A stretch of DNA of 64,000 bases, from NCBI GenBank assembly GCA_033977485.1, contig CM066987.1, positions 52,037,533 to 52,101,532 of the forward strand, given 5' to 3'. The position numbers and the translations under genes were made by a program. Positions 1 to 9,838 of this stretch are shown here, piece by piece. Position 1 is the first letter of the stretch. The number at the start of each line of letters is the position of its first letter. Below the pieces are notes generated by a model. The model was not told the DNA's origin and made no database searches. It worked only from the letters and a program-made list of their open reading frames with translations. This stretch comes from Hydrangea macrophylla. Lineage: Eukaryota > Streptophyta > Magnoliopsida > Cornales > Hydrangeaceae.

Positions 1-875
1 CGAACGGGTGGAGGTATCTGATGGGGTCCATCTCCCTGTGGCCCCAAATCTTCGGGTACGAACTCACCCTTCAAGAGTTCTTCTGGATCCACCGGCCGTT
101 CCCAGTGCACGGGGAGGCCGGGTTCTTTTCCCTAGGGACTCGGCAGGGAAAAAAGATTATTATCAACTGCCCGAGCAACAACAAGGGGTGGAAGAACAAG
201 TTCTTCTAGGTGTCCACTAACACGGAAATAATTTGTGTGCGCTTGTGTGCTATACCCAAGTGTAGGTAATCGTGCAAGTAGTAAACTGGATTAAGTCCAG
301 GTCGATCCCACAGGGAAGGATGAGAATTAAATTACCTAGATTAGACTCTAACAGAAACGAAAATTCAATGTTTTAAAAGAAGTATAGAACACAAAATTCT
401 ACGATTAACAACTATTAAAATTAAAAGCAATTAAACTATCTTAAACTAATGATTAACTAGCTAAAACGAGATTTGAAAACGGTTTTTTTTCTTAATAAAG
501 GGAAATGGTGGGATCACGCGAATCCACTGTGACCTAGCCGTCTACCATGCAATTGCAATTTAAGCTCAATGGAGTACATCTTCTACAGTATTCCGTACTT
601 TTCTAAAGATATAGAATCAATAGCCCTTTCATGACCGGGACTATATCATCTCAATTAAGTTTGAAATACATGAAAGCGGTTTAATTCAATAGTTAAGACT
701 CGCACCTACAATGGTGTTAGCATTGAGGGTGGTTTGCAAAATGTATTGAAAGAAAATGCCTTAAGGCCTTAAGTTCAAAGACTGTTTTGACAAACTGAGC
801 ATTCGGGGACAGTTTGATAACAAATCATTAAAACAGAAAGTCTTGGAATACTGTATTAGGTGATCTCAAGAATCA

Positions 876-1003
876 GAGAGTTCGATCGATCGACGCGCTT
901 TCGATCGATCGACAATCGTCATCCCTCGATCGATCTAAAATCCTTAGATCGATCGACAAAATCTCTGTATCGATCGATCAAAATAACTCCGATCGATTGA
1001 GCA
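876..1003. repeat. Array of self-complementary GATCGATCGA words (downstream cluster of solo LTR A)
   Basis: About six copies of (T)CGATCGATCGA or one-base variants occur in 128 bp, separated by 8-14 bp of unrelated AT-rich sequence. Each copy reads the same on both strands. The spacing is irregular and the spacers are not conserved, so this is not a simple tandem repeat. In the inferred LTR orientation the cluster begins about 420 bp downstream of the TATA box. Confidence 0.9.
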
Positions 1004-1420
1004 CAGATATTATCCTGGTGCATGGCAGAGGCTGGAAATCACAGTTTCATCGCGATTTCCCAACCTAGGACTACTCAGACATGGTCTGGAGTGTCTCAGA
1101 TGCGTTTTTAACGTAAAGATTCATTAAAGTGTCGTTTGATTGTGAGTTTTTCATTAAAACTATGAAATCGTATGATTTTAAATTGTCTAGCATGCAATCC
1201 TACGAGATTACGGATTATACTACGAATAACTAAGTGCAGAATATAAATAAGACAATAACTCAGTAACCTGGAATGAAGAACTCGTGTTAAACTATAAGAA
1301 TCCAAGCTAACAATGTAAAAGCTTGAGTAAAAACCTACAAGACAAGAAAAATATCCCTCCTCTCTCTATCAAAACTGATTAAAAAGTAAGTGGGCCTCCC
1401 TTTAGACGCTTACAAAACAA

Positions 1421-1430
1421 ATATATATAG
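1421..1430 (-). promoter_or_regulatory. TATA-like box of solo LTR A
   Basis: The minus strand reads CTATATATAT here, followed about 51-69 bp downstream by a GA-rich run (1352-1370). The same TATA plus GA-rich pair is seen in solo LTR B and in the chromovirus LTR. A start site is inferred, not shown. Confidence 0.5.
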
Positions 1431-1498
1431 GAGAGACCTAATGCTAGGGTTGAAACTCCGTCTTTTGATGCGTGCGCGTATTCTGATAAAAGGCATGT

Positions 1499-1613
1499 TC
1501 GATCGATCGAAATACTATCGATCGATCAAAATTCTGGAATCTTCGATCGCTTGAACAACCTTAGATCGATCGAAACCTAGATCGCTTGAGGGGACCCCGA
1601 TCGATCGAGATAC
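1499..1613. repeat. Second GATCGATCGA array (upstream cluster of solo LTR A)
   Basis: Four near-perfect ATCGATCGA copies and two variants with GATCGCTTGA lie between 1499 and 1613. In LTR orientation this cluster is 70-190 bp upstream of the TATA-like box. The same word as at 876-1003 is therefore used on both sides of the presumed promoter. Confidence 0.88.
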
Positions 1614-3119
1614 AATTTTCAGCTTTGAATTATCTTCATTGAAGCCAAGCACTTCCTTTTTATCCTGTTCAACCATTTGTTTACACAACGACAGTATTCT
1701 GCACGAATTACAGCTAAAACACACAACTTATCATAGATTAATCATAATGTGTAGAAACTGGTATTGTAATTCAAACTGCAGATATATGAGGGAATTGTGA
1801 ACTAAATTAGTGTATTTTCTTCTTTTAGCGCGGTTGTATTTTACAAATACCCCCGCTTGTCATCCACCCCTGGGCTTTGTGAGCGAGGCCCTAGGAGTCA
1901 ACTAAGGATCTCCTGGGCGGGAGAGCTAAGGGGTAAGCCCGTCCTGTGTCATCTCTAACCTCCTTCCAGGCTTTGTGTAATAGCTTCAAACTAATCATTT
2001 TGGTTTGTTTTGCAGCGGGGTCCATCAATCTCTCGAGCATTCTAGAGGAGTGCGAGGAGAGGATCAGAGGCCTGGTTGAGCAGCCTGTTAACATCTGGGA
2101 CATTCTAACCCGGTCGGGAGACCAGAGGGGTGGACGCCGACCCGACCATCCCGCCGAAGCGCCAATCTTCCCCACCATTATCCCGGGTAAATGTTTTTTT
2201 CTTCTGTTTTAATTTTGATTGTCCTTTGCTGCCTTGTTGTCCCGGTTACTAACCGCATGGATATTTTCTTTATGCAGAGATGACCCCCAAGAGAGACCCC
2301 GAACGGCTGAGGGCTCTGCAGGCTACCGCTGCTGAGCAGATGGCGGTGGCGGGTAAGAGACTGGCCGTTGAGGCCTCTGACAGTGAGCGCCCGCTCAGGC
2401 GCATCCCAGTGGCCGTCCAAGCCCCCGGGGAGACATCAACCCCCCGGGTGGTGGTAGTGGGGGAAACATCTGCCCCTCGATCTAAGATTCCCGCCGGGAC
2501 GTCCCTGGAAAAATCTAGGGAGACCCGAGACAGGGTCAAGCCATACCTGCTCCCTAATCAGGTGGAGAGGTGTGCCGGAATGTCTCCCCAGGTTTTCCAG
2601 GGGTGGCTGTACAGCATCTCCCATCTGGTAAGTAATTTTGTTGCATCTTCTGATTTCAGTGCATTTTTTGTTCTGCTGGCAACAATGACCGACCGATTCC
2701 CTTTTAATTTGTTGCAGGTTGGCTGCATGGCTGCCGGAGCTGAGTCTTTCATGCCGGCCCTTGGTGGGAGGGCCACTACCATCGAAATCGCCCTGGCCGA
2801 AAAAGAGGTTGTCCTGGAGACCAAAGAGAGGGCTTTGACCGTAGAGAAAAATAGGGTCAAGGGTCTAGCTTTGAACCTCAGGGCAGCCCAGGAGAAGTTG
2901 CCGGTGGCTCTGGCGGAGCTAGAGACCGAGCGGGCTGGCCGTGCGATAGCGGAGGCTCGGGAGAGGGAACTCTAGGAGGCGGCAGTGGCCGCTGGTCCCT
3001 CGGGGGAGACTTTTGATGACGATTTCTTCCTCAGGTACGAGGACTTGAAGAGGAGGTTGGCCCGGGACCACCCGGAGTTGGACACCACTCCTTACCAGGG
3101 GGTGGATTCTGACTACTAG

Positions 3120-3728
3120 GGCATGTTTCCGGAGGCCGTCGAAGATGCTACCGTCGATGCCCAGGGGACCGCTGCCCCGGCTGGCCAGGAGGGAGATGTC
3201 GCCCCGGAGGGGCAGGCTAGGGGGAGGCTGAGGAGAGTGTGGACGTCGTTGATGTAGACGACTCCTAGCCTTCCTTCTCTTAGATTCTTGTTTCCTTTTT
3301 TCTTTTTGTTGTAGTTTTTTTTTTGTTTTTTGGGGAGGCTACTACAACTTCCCCCCAGGCTTTGTACAGTTTTTTTTATATTAATGAAAAGGTCCCCGAT
3401 GCCAATTTTCTTTTCATTAACTGCTTCCATTAACTGCTTTCTATTGTCTGCACTTTACCTGTTTGTGATTGCCAGTATCCGTCCGGTTTTTAGCTGAACT
3501 AAGCCCCTGCCTTAGCAAATGGTTTAGGACCGTAACCAGTAGAACACCTAGTCTTCTCGACCTGTTTTAAAGGTAATTGCCCAGTGTACCATAGGAACTT
3601 GTCCTATTTAGGGTCTGGGATGTCCCAGTGTATTATAGGAGTAACCTATTTTACCGTCCGGGATGGCTATCTCTGATCACTGTAAGGACTTAGGAATATC
3701 GGGATTTCAAGTTCTTTTAGTGACCGGT
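3120..3728. other. 3' untranslated region of the antisense gene and spacer
   Basis: No coding sequence is seen. Stops end the antisense gene near 3119. A T-rich stretch and a candidate plus-strand poly(A) context (ATTAATGAAAAGG, near 3380) follow. The matching block in copy 2 (about 39191-39600) has the same ATTAATGAAAAGG motif. The sequence is moderately conserved between copies but carries no reading frame. Confidence 0.5.
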
Positions 3729-4290
3729 GTGATTTCCTGGTCTGGCCTAATATTCCCCTGCCCCCCAAGCATTTTGCTAAGGCGGGAGTGCATGAGTGAG
3801 TAGTCGTAGGAAACTGGCCTGGAACATGGGTGGTTGTAGGGTCCTTTGAAGCTTGTCAGCGTCAGCCACCTAGGGGATTGCCCCCATCGTCGGTTGGACC
3901 TAAGCAAAGCGTTGTGTAATTTCCTGTTTTGGTCTGGTATCCCCTTTGTCCCCCGAGCGTCCTGCGAAGGCTGGGGCGCGGTGAGGAGTGATCGTAGGAA
4001 ATCGACCTGGAATATGGGTGGTTGCAGGGTCCTTTGAAGCTTGCCAGCGTCAGCCACCTGGGGGATTGCCCCCGTCGTCGATTGGACCTAAGCAAAATGT
4101 TGTGTAATTTCCTATTTTGGTCTGGTATCCCCTTGTCCCCCGAGCGTCCTGCGAAGGCAGGGGTGCGGTGAGGAGTGACCGTAGAAAACCGACCTGAAAC
4201 ATGGGTGGTTGCAGGGTCCTTTGAAGCTTGCAATCGTCAGCCACCTAGGGTTATGCCCCCATCGTCGGTTGGACCTAGGCAAAGCCGGTG
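3729..4290. repeat. Three tandem copies of a ~188-bp unit in the Tat element
   Basis: The unit includes the landmarks GGGTCCTTTGAAGCTTG, GTCAGCCACC and TTGGACCTA(A/G)GCAAA. The last landmark recurs near 3893, 4081 and 4268, giving periods of 187-188 bp. The complete copy at 35658-46201 has only one unit (39605-39790), so the array expanded or contracted in this copy. Plant Tat-lineage elements are known for hypervariable tandem repeats in the 3' non-coding region that can seed satellite DNA. Shorter 25-35 bp repeats around CCGAGGTCTTTT follow at 4290-4400. Confidence 0.88.
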
Positions 4291-4462
4291 CCTCGGGGGT
4301 GACCCCGAGGTCTTTTGTGCCTGGGTTCGGAGCCCGAGGTCTTTTCTGCCTGGGTTTTTAGCCAAGGTCTTTCATGTCTCGGGGTTAGGCCCGAGGACTT
4401 TTCTGTGTTACAAAAATAAAGAAAAATCTTTCTTCCAATGGTAAATTGCCCGTGGTCAAGTA

Positions 4463-5433
4463 TTACTGATAGTACTTACGGAGGTGTTGCACATTCCAGG
4501 GATAAGAGAGATCGTGCCCATCCAAGCTCTGCAGCTAGTAAGTTCCCGGTCGGTTGACCCGGGTTACTGTATACGGGCCTTCCCAGTTTGGCCCCAATTT
4601 CCCATGGCTCGGGATTCGGGTGGACTGGTTCACTGCCTTAAGGACGAGGTCTCCCACTTGAAAACTACGCTGCTTCACCTTGCTGTTGCAATATCGTGAG
4701 ACCCGTTGCTTGTAGGCCGCCACCTTTAGGTAGGCTCGGTCTCTTTTTTCTTCCACCAGATCCAGTTCTGATCTGAGAGCGTCTTCGTTGTCTGGCGCAC
4801 TGAAATTTGCCACCCAATACGTAGGCAACCCGAGCTCTGCGGGGACCACCGCCTTGAATCCGTAGGTTAAAAAGAACGGCGTCTCACATGTTGCCGCTCG
4901 GGGTGTGGTGCGGTAGGCCCACAGAAGGGTTGGCAGTTCTTCAGCCCAGAGTCCTTTGGTGCTTTCAAGACTTATTTTAATTGACTGCAAGATCTCCGAT
5001 TTGTCACCTCGGCTTGACCATTGGCTTGGGGGTGCTCGGGGGAGGAATAGTGGTTGAGTATCCCGTAGCCCGAGCAGAACTACCTTAAGACAGGGGTATC
5101 GAATTATCTGCCTTTATTGCTGACCAGGACCCCGGGGAAGCCGAACCTACTAAGGATATGCCTTTCCACGAAGCTTTCCATTTTCCGTTCAATTATTGTT
5201 GCCAAGGGCTCAGCCTCTGCCCATTTGGTGAAGTAATCAATAGCGATGACGGCGAACTTGACCTGCCCTTTTCCCATCGGCATGGGACCGACAATGTCAA
5301 TGCCCCACTGGGCGAACGACCAAGGGCTATAGATTGGTGTCTGGAGCTCTCCCGGTCGGTTGATCATGGGGGAGTATCTTTGACACTTATCGCACCTCCT
5401 AACGTACTCTTGAGAATCCCGGGCCATGGTTGG
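4463..5433 (-). pseudogene. Integrase core and C-terminus, Tat copy 1
   Basis: Minus-strand fragments at 5104-5427 and 4535-4990 give the zinc-finger end (CDKCQRY), the start of the catalytic core (WGIDIVGP, first Asp) and the C-terminal part (LPTLLWAYRTTPR to GPYTVTRV, a GPY/F-type module), ending at a TAA at 4463-4465. The second catalytic Asp is lost: the copy reads VLVSNKG where copy 2 has VLVSDNG. The frame is also broken just after this point. The front of the domain is separated by solo LTR B. It would have inserted cDNA into the genome; it cannot do so now. Confidence 0.87.
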
Positions 5434-5532
5434 TGTAATACCCTGTATTTTTGTAATATATTATGTGAATAAGACCCTGTATGCTTCTTTTAATACTTGT
5501 TTGAGCCTGGCCTTACCCTTGGTATAATTTGG

Positions 5533-5650
5533 ATACCAATCGACTGAATCCCTTTCCAATTGATTGCCTTATTTTGGATACCAATCGATTGGACTTTATA
5601 CCAATCGATTGCTTTTGTCAATCGATTGACACTTATGCCAATCGATTGGA
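5533..5650. repeat. CCAATCGATTGG array, upstream cluster of solo LTR B
   Basis: Six copies of CAATCGATTG or one-base variants occur at roughly 15-25 bp spacing. The core is a perfect 10-bp palindrome. The cluster ends about 50 bp before the TATA box at 5698-5706. Confidence 0.92.
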
Positions 5651-5678
5651 GGCAGCTGGGCAGATTCTTTTGCTATGG

Positions 5679-5706
5679 CCACGTGAACACTTTCCCTCTA
5701 TATATA
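5679..5706 (+). promoter_or_regulatory. G-box and TATA box of solo LTR B
   Basis: CCACGTGA (5679-5686) is a G-box-type element and CTATATATA (5698-5706) a TATA box. A GA-rich stretch begins at about 5743, where a transcribed leader would start. The geometry is that of an RNA polymerase II LTR promoter. Activity is inferred only. Confidence 0.6.
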
Positions 5707-6109
5707 CCAGCCCATTTTGGGCAAATTTTTGTTTATAGAAATCAGAGAGAGTGAGAGGGAGAGTCTTGTGTGTGTATTATATATATATACACTCATATAT
5801 ATATATACACACATATATACGTATATTTATACACACACACACAGATGGACTGAGAAGAAAAAAGAGAAGAAGAAAGAAGAGAAGAAGAAAGAAGAAGACA
5901 GAGCAGAGGAGAGAGAGAGGAGCCACCATTGAAGCTCCAAGCTTCATTACACACAACCAAACACGCCCTTAACGCCTAAGGTGAGTTTTAAACTCACTTG
6001 GTAGCCTTACATTGATGTTAGGACTTATTTTAATAAAGAAGAGATGCAGAAACCATGTATTTTCCGTTTATATGTTGCTGGACAGTCTTCTCTGTGAAGA
6101 AGACGAAGT

Positions 6110-6332
6110 ATCAATCGATTGGTACTCTTACCAATCGATTGACATCTTTTAGGTCCCAATCGATTGACATTTTGTGCAATCGATTGGCATGGATTGTGAT
6201 CCAATTGATTGAACTTTTATCAATCGATTGACACTACTTCTATACCAATCGATTGAATCTTTTTCCAATCGATTGATGCTACTTTTATACCAATCGATTG
6301 AACCTTTATACCAATCGATTGGAAGCTTCAGA
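6110..6332. repeat. CAATCGATTG array, downstream cluster of solo LTR B
   Basis: About ten copies of CAATCGATTG or a one-base variant occur in 220 bp, often extended to CCAATCGATTGA, with spacers rich in CTTTTATA. The array begins about 400 bp after the TATA box, so it would lie in the RNA leader. Copies are well preserved although the spacers vary. Confidence 0.93.
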
Positions 6333-6634
6333 ATACTATTTTCTTATAATAACTGTTTAGTTGTTTATTTACTGTTTAGTATTTCCCAGCATGCTTTATT
6401 ATTGTAATACAGACATGATAACGAGTTAATGCAGCGTAGGGTCGTAGTAACAACAAGACTAACGGATAATGTTTATAATGTTAGATAACGGAATAGTTGT
6501 GAATCCTTTGCAGTTAACGTTCATTTCATTCCGAGTAGTCGGGCCACATTGGGATTGTCATGTATCGGTGATAGAGTTGAACTTAAGTAGGTTTGCTAAG
6601 ATTCGGGAAATTTGCGTGGGCGGGCTTTGGTCGA

Positions 6635-6960
6635 TCATATGTTCTTAAAAGCGGTAGACAGACGAAGGTGTCTATGACTTGCGGTGAACCGGACCATTTG
6701 CCCTAAGATAGCCAGATGATCTAATCATATGTTCTTAAAAGTGGTAGACAGACGAAGGTGTCTATGACATGCGGTGGACCGTGATCACTGGTAGACGTCG
6801 CTAGGTCGTGGCATAGAATGATGTACTGTTGTTTAAAGCGTTATATCCCTGACATGCGGTGAACTGTGCATATGTTCTTAAAAGCGGGGGATGGACTAAC
6901 GTGGTATCCATGACATGCGGTGAACTGTGCATATGTTCTTAAAAGCGGTGGATGAGCAAT
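6635..6960 (+). repeat. Tandem repeats within solo LTR B
   Basis: Four copies share the core CATATGTTCTTAAAAGYGG with the linked phrase TGACATGCGGTGAAC. Spacing varies from about 55 to 150 bp, and the last two copies are the most alike. A different repeat family (AGGGAGTGTCC with CACACTTT) sits in the corresponding part of the chromovirus LTR. Confidence 0.8.
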
Positions 6961-7669
6961 GGTGTGTTATAGAGTTGAACTACTGTCGAGTCTGTTCCCC
7001 TATCAGGACGTGTTATCGGTCTTAAAATGAATAGGATGTCAGTAATCGGATCATTGGTTTGATTAAAGGAGTTACCCTTACTGAATTCTAATTTGGTTAC
7101 TATTTATAACTTGTAATAACTTCAATAGTTGATACCCTGTTAGTATTTAACTCACTCGGCTTTCATTAAGCTGACGGCGTTTATGCCGCTGGACATTTCT
7201 ACGTTCCAGCGCACCATGGTTATGACTATACAGGTGAAGGGCCTACAGGAGAGGACTACTATGCCGGTGACGGAGTCCCTGTGGAGGATTTCCCCGATGG
7301 AGGTCAGACCGAAGAAGACTACTACGCCGAGGACTACCTTTACGCCAACTGAAGACTAGACTAGAATTGTAGCTAATTATCTTTACCGTTTTAGAACCCT
7401 TTTTGTAGTCAGGCATATGTTGCCTTGGCATTTGTACTTCCGCTGTCTTATATTTGATTCGAGACTCTGATGTGTAATAGTTAGTAACTTTGGTTGACTT
7501 TATGTTACGTTGTGATCAGAACCTAGACTTCATTCTTGTTACACTATTACTCTTGTTGCTTAGTACTGCGTGGTGTGGACAATCATGTGACTTCACCCGT
7601 CGCTGCCTTTGGACCCAAAAAGGAAATTTATTTTTCTCTATTTTTGCCGTTCCGGGGCGTGACAGTTGG

Positions 7670-8390
7670 CCAGTAGTAACCTTGCAATAGGGCCTTCCTG
7701 GAGAGTGCTCGGCCCCTGATGTGATTCCCGTACACTCCTTCGTGGATTTCAAACAATACCGCTTGGACCTGTGCGGGATGGAAGCAGCGGAGGTACGGGA
7801 TAAAGAATCCCCTCTTGTAGAGGATGTCGTCAACAAGATGGTATCGGGCCGCCCGATACTTGACCCGGCGGGCCTCTTCTTTCTCGTCTAGTAGTGCACC
7901 TGTTGTCAAGAATGTCACTATCGGGTCCATCCAGCTGGGTCCCAGGGTGATCGGATCTACTTCCATGCCTTCTGAGTTGATCACACTTGGCTCAGGTAGA
8001 TATTCTATCCTTATCTCGGGCAAGTCTGACTCAAAAGATGAGGCAAGGCGGGCCAACCGGTCGGCTCTGGTGTTTTTTTCCCTGGGGATCTGCGTGATGG
8101 AAAATCCCCGGAGCTTCTTGGAAACCGCTTGGACAAGGGCCAAGTAGGCTACCATGTTGTCTTCCCGCGCTTCGTACTCCTAGTTGACTTAGTTGACCAC
8201 GAGCTGGGAATTATGCACTCATAGAAGTAGCCAATTGCAATCCAACCAATAGGGCTTTGTATTCAGCCTCGTTGTTGGAGGCACGAAACCCAAACCTTAG
8301 AGCGTACTCGAGCTGGATGCCGTCGGGGGTAGTTAAGATGATTCCTGCCCCACTGCCTTATTGATTTGATGAACCATCTATGTGCAGTAC
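7670..8390 (-). pseudogene. Second (archaeal-type) RNase H and integrase N-terminus, Tat copy 1
   Basis: Going down the minus strand, HIDGSSNQ opens a second RNase H. It continues through ASNNEAEYKALL-like sequence to the motif NTRADRLARLASS, then an integrase zinc finger begins (IHEGVYGNH, CxxC beyond the solo LTR). A second RNase H after the RT-linked one is a known Tat-lineage trait. In-frame stops include TAA just after SSNQ (8358-8360) and a TAG at 8180-8182 that is also present at the same place in copy 2. The frame then runs into solo LTR B. Confidence 0.82.
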
Positions 8391-9838
8391 CCATGTAGGG
8401 ATGTCAGCCTGCAGCCCGGGCGGTAGGACCAGTGGGTCAACCTCTTCAATTGGGTCTTCTGGATATGTGAATTCAACTAGAAAGTCTGCTACTGCTTGCC
8501 CTTTGATTGCCGTCCGGGGGTGGTATATCACTTCAAATTCTTCCAGCTCCACGGCCCACTTGATGAGTCTCCCGGACGTGTCAGGCTTGCTCAAGATCCT
8601 GCGGAGAGGTTGGTCAGTGAGGACCACAATGACATGGGCCTGAAAGTACGGACGGAGTCTTCGGGCGGAGGTGATGAGAGCGAATGCAAGTTTTTCGATG
8701 CGGGAGTATCTGCTCTCCGCACCCTGCAACGCCCGACTGGTATAGTACACTGGGAACTGTATCCCGTGTTCTTCCCTAACAAGTGTCGAGCTAACTGCTG
8801 AGGGTGACACTGCCAAGTATAAATACAATTCTTCCCCCGGTACGGGTGTCGAGAGTAGTGGGGGAGACGCTAGGTACTTCTTGAGTTCCTAGAACGCCTC
8901 ATAACACTCCTCAGACCACTAAAACGCCTTACAGAGGATTTTAAAGAATGGCAGGCACCGGTCGGTAGCTCGGGAGACAAATCTGTTCAATGCGGCCACC
9001 CGTCCAGCTAAGCTTTGAACCTCCTTCGTCGATTTGGGCGACCGCATGTTGATGATGGCTTGGATCTTTTCGGGGTTTGCCTCGATCCCCCGTCTGCTGA
9101 CTAGATGGCCCATGAATTTCCTGGATGAGACGTCGAAGGTGCATTTGGCCGGGTTCAACCTTATCCCGAATTTCTCAAAATGCTGAAGACCCCGGCCAGA
9201 TGCTCAAGGTGGTCGGACTTGTCCCGGCTCTTGACCAACAGATCATCCACGTACACTTCCATAGACTTCCCGATCAGGTCTTTGAACATGTAGTTGACCA
9301 GGCGTTGGTAGGTGGCCCTGGCGTTTTTGAGGCCGAATGGCATAACCTTGTAACAATACGTCCCCTGGTCAGTGATAAATGCAGTCTTCTCTTCGTCCCC
9401 GAGGTACATGTTGATCTGGTTGTACCCGGAATAGGCGTCCATAAACGAGAGGAGTTAATGGCAGGCCGTGGAATCCACAAGAAGGTCTATCCTGGGCAGC
9501 GGATAGCAGTCCTTGGGGCAGGCTTTATTCAAATCGGTGAAGTCCACGCACATCCTCCACTTCCCGCTGCTTTTCTTGACAAGTACCACATTAGCTAGCC
9601 AGTCGGGGTAGTGGACTTCTCGTATGGAGCGGGCTTTGAGGAGCTTCTCCACCTCCTCACTCACTGCTTTCTGTCTCTCGGGGGCCATGCCCCATCTCTT
9701 CTGCTTCATCGGACGGGAGTCTGGGCTGACATTAAGTCGATGGGACATTATCCGGGGGTCAATCCCGGACATATCCTCATGACTCCAAGCGAAAACGTCC
9801 TGATTTTGCCTCAGGAACTGAATCAGTTTTTCCTTCAA
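8391..9838 (-). pseudogene. Reverse transcriptase and RNase H, Tat copy 1
   Basis: RT motifs are present: FTDLNKACPKD, MDAYSGYNQI, the catalytic box YVDDLL, and GHLVSRRGIEANP. The RT-linked RNase H follows (TSRALQGAESRYSRIEKL, LTDQPLRRIL). The frame breaks at about 9836 (one G missing relative to copy 2), at 9455 (TAA) and near 9160 (one base missing); stop codons at 8919-8921 (TAG) and 8889-8891 (TAG) follow. The 8889 TAG is at the same codon as a TAG in copy 2. The domain order and the YVDD box are clear, but the gene cannot make a product. Confidence 0.9.

Larger units (their letters stand above)
218..1862 (-). mobile_element. Solo LTR A inside the antisense gene (TSD TCCAC)
   Basis: Copy 2 of the Tat element is continuous where copy 1 has 1645 extra bases. 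The insert is bounded by TCCAC at 213-217 and 1863-1867, a 5-bp duplication typical of LTR-element integration. On the minus strand it starts TGACAAGCGG and ends CCGTGTTA, so the expected CA end is TA here. There is no coding capacity, PBS or PPT, so a solo LTR left by LTR-LTR recombination fits best. A minus-strand TATA-like box lies at 1421-1430, a GA-rich leader follows, and palindromic-word arrays lie on both sides. The orientation is inferred from these features. Confidence 0.75.
1..3119 (+). pseudogene. Antisense spliced gene of Tat copy 1 (gypsy-type transposon domain plus coiled coil), interrupted
   Basis: This gene reads opposite to gag-pol, between integrase and the 3' LTR. Exon pieces by comparison with copy 2 are 1-217 plus 1863-1932 (split by a solo LTR), 2016-2186, 2278-2627 and 2718 to a stop. 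Splice sites fit GT-AG: donors at 1933, 2187 and 2628, acceptors ending at 2015, 2277 and 2717. The first part (GSISLWPQIFGYEL) resembles the plant putative gypsy-type transposon domain as I recall it. The last exon is Glu/Ala/Lys-rich and coiled-coil-like. A TAG at 2973-2975 ends it early relative to copy 2, although similarity continues to a second TAG near 3117. The upstream promoter lies outside the window. The function is unknown. Confidence 0.75.
5434..7664 (+). mobile_element. Solo LTR B inside integrase (TSD GTTGG)
   Basis: The 2231-bp insert starts TGTAATACCC, ends GGGCGTGACA and is flanked by GTTGG at 5429-5433 and 7665-7669. Copy 2 is uninterrupted here. The termini resemble those of the chromovirus LTR at 53508-56495 (minus strand: TGTAACAACC to GGGCGTGACA), so it is probably a solo LTR of a related family. 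Inside are two CAATCGATTG arrays, a G-box (CCACGTGA, 5679-5686), a TATA box, a GA/AT-rich leader, a 6635-6960 tandem repeat, and a block near 7168-7187 also found in the chromovirus LTR. No PBS, PPT or gag-pol is present. Confidence 0.92.

Noticed and set aside
876..1613. Direct-repeat arrays resembling a CRISPR array
   Set aside because: The words are short palindromes with irregular spacers, in a plant LTR; no cas genes exist and the context is eukaryotic.
218..1862. CACTA or Helitron insertion instead of a solo LTR
   Set aside because: CACTAA at the left edge is not matched by TAGTG on the right, the Helitron end hairpin is missing, and the 5-bp TCCAC duplication fits an LTR element.
5717..5972. 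Lys/Glu-rich open frames in solo LTR B
   Set aside because: They are translations of AT and GA microsatellites in the LTR leader, with no conserved start or domain.
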